Source: Bradyrhizobium sp.
Lineage (GTDB): Bacteria > Pseudomonadota > Alphaproteobacteria > Rhizobiales > Xanthobacteraceae
Direction of reading: 5' to 3'
Assembly: GCF_016219575.1 (NCBI RefSeq)
Contig: NZ_JACRMG010000022.1
Span: 1 to 53,936 of the forward strand
Length of the DNA stretch: 53,936 bases
Part shown: piece by piece, positions 51,887-53,936 of the stretch
How positions within the stretch are numbered: the first letter of the stretch is position 1
How the letters are laid out: each line of letters starts with the position of its first letter
Notes under the pieces: model-generated
Told to the model about the DNA's origin: nothing
Databases searched by the model: none
What the model saw: only the letters and a program-made list of their open reading frames with translations
Translations under genes and position numbers: made by a program

Positions 51887-52384
51887 ATGAAAAACTTTAA
51901 CCACGCCGTCGCATCGGCGATCACGGGCCTTCTACTGGCTGGTGGAAATGCCGTTTGGGCAGGCGAAGGCCCGGCCGGTCATAGTCACAGCCATGACGAG
52001 ACGTTCTCCGCGGGCGAGCCCGGCGACGCCAAGAAGCCCGCCCGGATCGTCCAGGTCACGATGGGCGAGATGGACGGGAAGATGATGTTCATGCCTCCCA
52101 AGATCGAAGTGAAGAAGGGCGAGCAGATCAAGTTCGTGCTGCGCAACAACGGTGAACTGGACCACGAATTCGTGCTCGCGACGACCGCGGAGAATCTCAA
52201 GCACGCCGAAGCCATGAAGAAGAATCCCGACATGGAGCACGACGATCCGAACGCCAAAAGACTGGCTCCGAAGAAGGTCGATGAGATCGTGTGGAAGTTC
52301 ACGAAGGCCGGCGAGTTCGAATTCGCCTGCCTGATCCCCGGCCATCGAGAGTCCGGAATGGTCGGCACCGTCGTCGTGAAGTGA
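51887..52384 (+). CDS. Periplasmic cupredoxin
   Basis: 165 residues with a signal peptide (AITGLLLAGGNAVWA). The type I copper ligands are visible: His in ELDHEFVL, then Cys and His in FACLIPGH and Met in ESGMVG. A His-rich start (GHSHSHDE) suits metal capture. It is a small blue copper or copper-storage protein of the periplasm. A strong AAAGAGGAG ribosome site stands before the ATG. It is intact while its neighbours are broken. Confidence 0.9.
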   Translation: MKNFNHAVASAITGLLLAGGNAVWAGEGPAGHSHSHDETFSAGEPGDAKKPARIVQVTMGEMDGKMMFMPPKIEVKKGEQIKFVLRNNGELDHEFVLATTAENLKHAEAMKKNPDMEHDDPNAKRLAPKKVDEIVWKFTKAGEFEFACLIPGHRESGMVGTVVVK

Positions 52385-52427
52385 CCAGGCGAATCCGCAG
52401 GAAAACGAACCTACGAAAGGAAATCCA

Positions 52428-52666
52428 ATGAAAAAACTGAAGATTGCAGCGGGGAGGTCAAGAAGATTGACGAGGCGGCGGGCAAGATCACCCTCAAGCA
52501 CGGCCCCATCAAGAACCTCGACATAGACGAGGACGGTTTGACGATGGTGTTTCGCGTCCAGGATCCGTCGATGCTCAAGCAGGTCAAGGTCGGCGACAAG
52601 GTCCAGTTCGAAGCCGAACGGGCCGCGGCCGGCATCACCATCACGAAGCTCCAGAAGGGCAGATAG
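52428..52666 (+). pseudogene. CusF-like copper-binding protein, signal peptide lost
   Basis: The ATG and MKKLKIA follow a GAAAGG ribosome site, but then the mature CusF domain (SGEVKKIDEAAGKITLKHGP, then FRVQDPSMLKQVKVGDKV) continues in another frame, with the rest of the signal peptide missing. Of the usual His/Trp/Met/Met copper site only the His (KHGP) and one Met (LTMVF) remain. It lies 43 bases behind the cupredoxin gene, an operon. Confidence 0.7.
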
Positions 52667-52731
52667 ACGTCAGGGTGCCGCCGTCGACGACCGCGGCGCC
52701 CTGATAGCTTTGACGCCGCAGGGAGGACCGA

Positions 52732-53576
52732 TTGGAAGCTTCGTTGCACCGGCCTGAGACGACGGTCGGCAGAGACGCATTGACGTTCGATCGCGCGAAC
52801 GGCCGTCTGGACGGCGCAACCGTCCTCGATTGTGCGGCGCTGCTCGCGCTGCAGGCCGGATCGGCCGCGACGGCGCCTTTTGGGCACCGCGGCTATAGGC
52901 TCGGCTGCCGCATCGTGGCGTCGCTTGCGCAGTGCGCCTGAACGACGACGCGGCGTTCGCCATCCCGTTCTGCGACGGCTACTGGAGCCGGTTGCTCAAC
53001 CGCCGTTATCACTACGAAGCGGAGATCGAGGTTTTTCTCCGGAGTGCAGCACGGGACCGATTCTTCTTCGTCGATTGCGGCGCCAACTTTGGGTACTGGT
53101 CCGTGCTGGCATCCAGCCGTCCCTTTGGCTCGCAAAGCGCGCTGGCAATCGAAGCATCCTCGGCGAACGCGCAGCGGCTCACCCGCAACTCCGACTTGAA
53201 CGGAAACCGTTTCCGCTGCCTGAACGCCGCGGTCTGCGGCGAGAACGGCGGTTTCGCGCGTGTCGTCGGCGGCAGGCATGAAAAGCTCGGTACGATCGCG
53301 CTGGCGCAAAGCGAGCCGGATTGCGTCGACACCGTCTCCCTCGACGGGCTCGCCGAATCAGGTCTGATCGACTCCACGATCCCTGTCGTCGTCAAGCTCG
53401 ATGTCGAAGGCGTCGAGATCGAAGCGCTGAAGGGTGGGCGCGGCTTGCTGGTTGGAAACTGCCTCGTCGTCTGCGAGGAGCACGGCGCCGACCGGACCCA
53501 TGCAGTTTCGAGACACATCGCGAACGAGACGGCGATGAAGCTAGGAGAGCTGTCCGGGCCGTGGGCTTCATCATGA
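52732..53576 (+). pseudogene. FkbM-family methyltransferase, frameshifted
   Basis: An N-terminal part from TTG 52732 (about 67 codons, ending GHRGYRLGCRIVASLAQ) breaks at 52932. One G seems missing: restoring it joins the frame to VRLNDDAAFAIPFCDGYW. The SAM-binding motif FVDCGANFGYWSV and VKLDVEGVEIEALKGG follow. The C-terminus (ending GPWASS) looks shorter than usual. The second part could still be made from GTG 52932. FkbM enzymes O-methylate sugars or glycans; the substrate is unknown. Confidence 0.7.
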
Positions 53577-53628
53577 CTTTTCGCAATCGATGCGGTCTGC
53601 CGATCGCTCAATGGATCCCCTAACCATT

Positions 53629-53936
53629 CTATTGCGTCTTGCCACCATCGACGGCGGTCTCTGCGGAGGGGAGCCGGCGCCACCACCAAGCCGCCTCAAG
53701 TCCCGATTCAAGCAACGCCATCGCCGCATCGCGTGAGCGCAGGGCCGGTCGCTCGATCCATAGCCAAGAAGGAAGAGCGATGGTTGCCGCCAAGGCCAGG
53801 GAAAGTATGACGAGCGAGATGACATCGAGGCCGGGGTATAGCAAAATAAGCGTCTGCGTGATCGGCCAGCCGAAGATGTAAATTCCATAGGATAGATCGA
53901 TCTTGTTGGTGAAATGACGCAACCGCCCCGTCGGGA
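53629..53936 (-). CDS. Acyltransferase 3 family protein, C-terminal part
   Basis: The open frame runs off the right edge of the window. The visible part (about 102 residues) reads IDLSYGIYIFGWPITQTLIL, then a hydrophobic segment and SWLWIERPALR, the typical end of OafA-type O-acyltransferases. It likely modifies a surface glycan, matching the FkbM neighbour. A TTG at 53922 is not a likely start because similarity continues upstream. Confidence 0.8.
   Translation of the reverse strand, partial: PTGRLRHFTNKIDLSYGIYIFGWPITQTLILLYPGLDVISLVILSLALAATIALPSWLWIERPALRSRDAAMALLESGLEAAWWWRRLPSAETAVDGGKTQ

Overview
The window looks like a chromosomal segment of a Bradyrhizobium-type alphaproteobacterium (Hyphomicrobiales). 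GC content is high. The core genes have alphaproteobacterial character (ColE1-type ffs RNA, argB-engB-yidC-rnpA-rpmH block, TTAA-type CtrA-like boxes). Palindromic 'GTCAT...ATGAC' intergenic repeats of the kind scattered through Bradyrhizobium genomes recur about every 4 kb. The species call is an inference from gene content, not from a marker gene search.

Positions 1-42,400 are a well kept core. In order it carries a LysE exporter, polA (proofreading site apparently lost), a coiled-coil membrane protein, an acyltransferase, UDP-glucose dehydrogenase, hrpB helicase, a retropepsin-like protease, a phosphohexomutase, a chemotaxis receptor with a small membrane partner, an Lrp regulator, and a HIT-nudC-pfkB operon. 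Then come ffs (4.5S RNA), dnaX-ybaB-recR (clamp loader and recombination), an AmpG-like permease and rmuC. Divergent from rmuC is def, followed by fmt-truA (start of protein synthesis and tRNA modification). Next are dapE, two paralogous winged-helix/TolB-like/TPR regulators that bracket a small methyltransferase plus GFA pair, dapD, a HAD nucleotidase, a DUF1036 protein and argB. The core ends with a DUF423 protein, engB, yidC-rnpA-rpmH (ribosome and membrane biogenesis), an orphan sensor kinase and tRNA-Arg(ACG).

Positions 42,374-53,936, directly behind the 3' end of tRNA-Arg, are accessory and partly decayed. First comes a mobilization module (AlpA regulator, TraA relaxase-helicase, a recognisable oriT, TraC, TraD) with no integrase or TraG in view. 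Then come a broken ParB-like gene, a solitary full-length fliQ, remnants of IS256- and ISL3-family insertion sequences, and a copper-handling cluster. In that cluster the YHS protein, csoR and CusF are frameshifted or truncated, while the cupredoxin is intact. The window ends in a surface-polysaccharide-like pair: a frameshifted FkbM methyltransferase and an acyltransferase running off the edge.

The most interesting signals are non-coding or subtle. Identical paired CTCAAG boxes, 22 nt apart, lie upstream of both paralogous regulators. A 24-nt phased array of CtrA-like half-sites lies between rmuC and def. There is also an oriT hairpin plus nick core, and Pol I has lost three of the four exonuclease carboxylates. 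I did not see a CRISPR array, a recognisable defence system or a clearly new multi-gene system.
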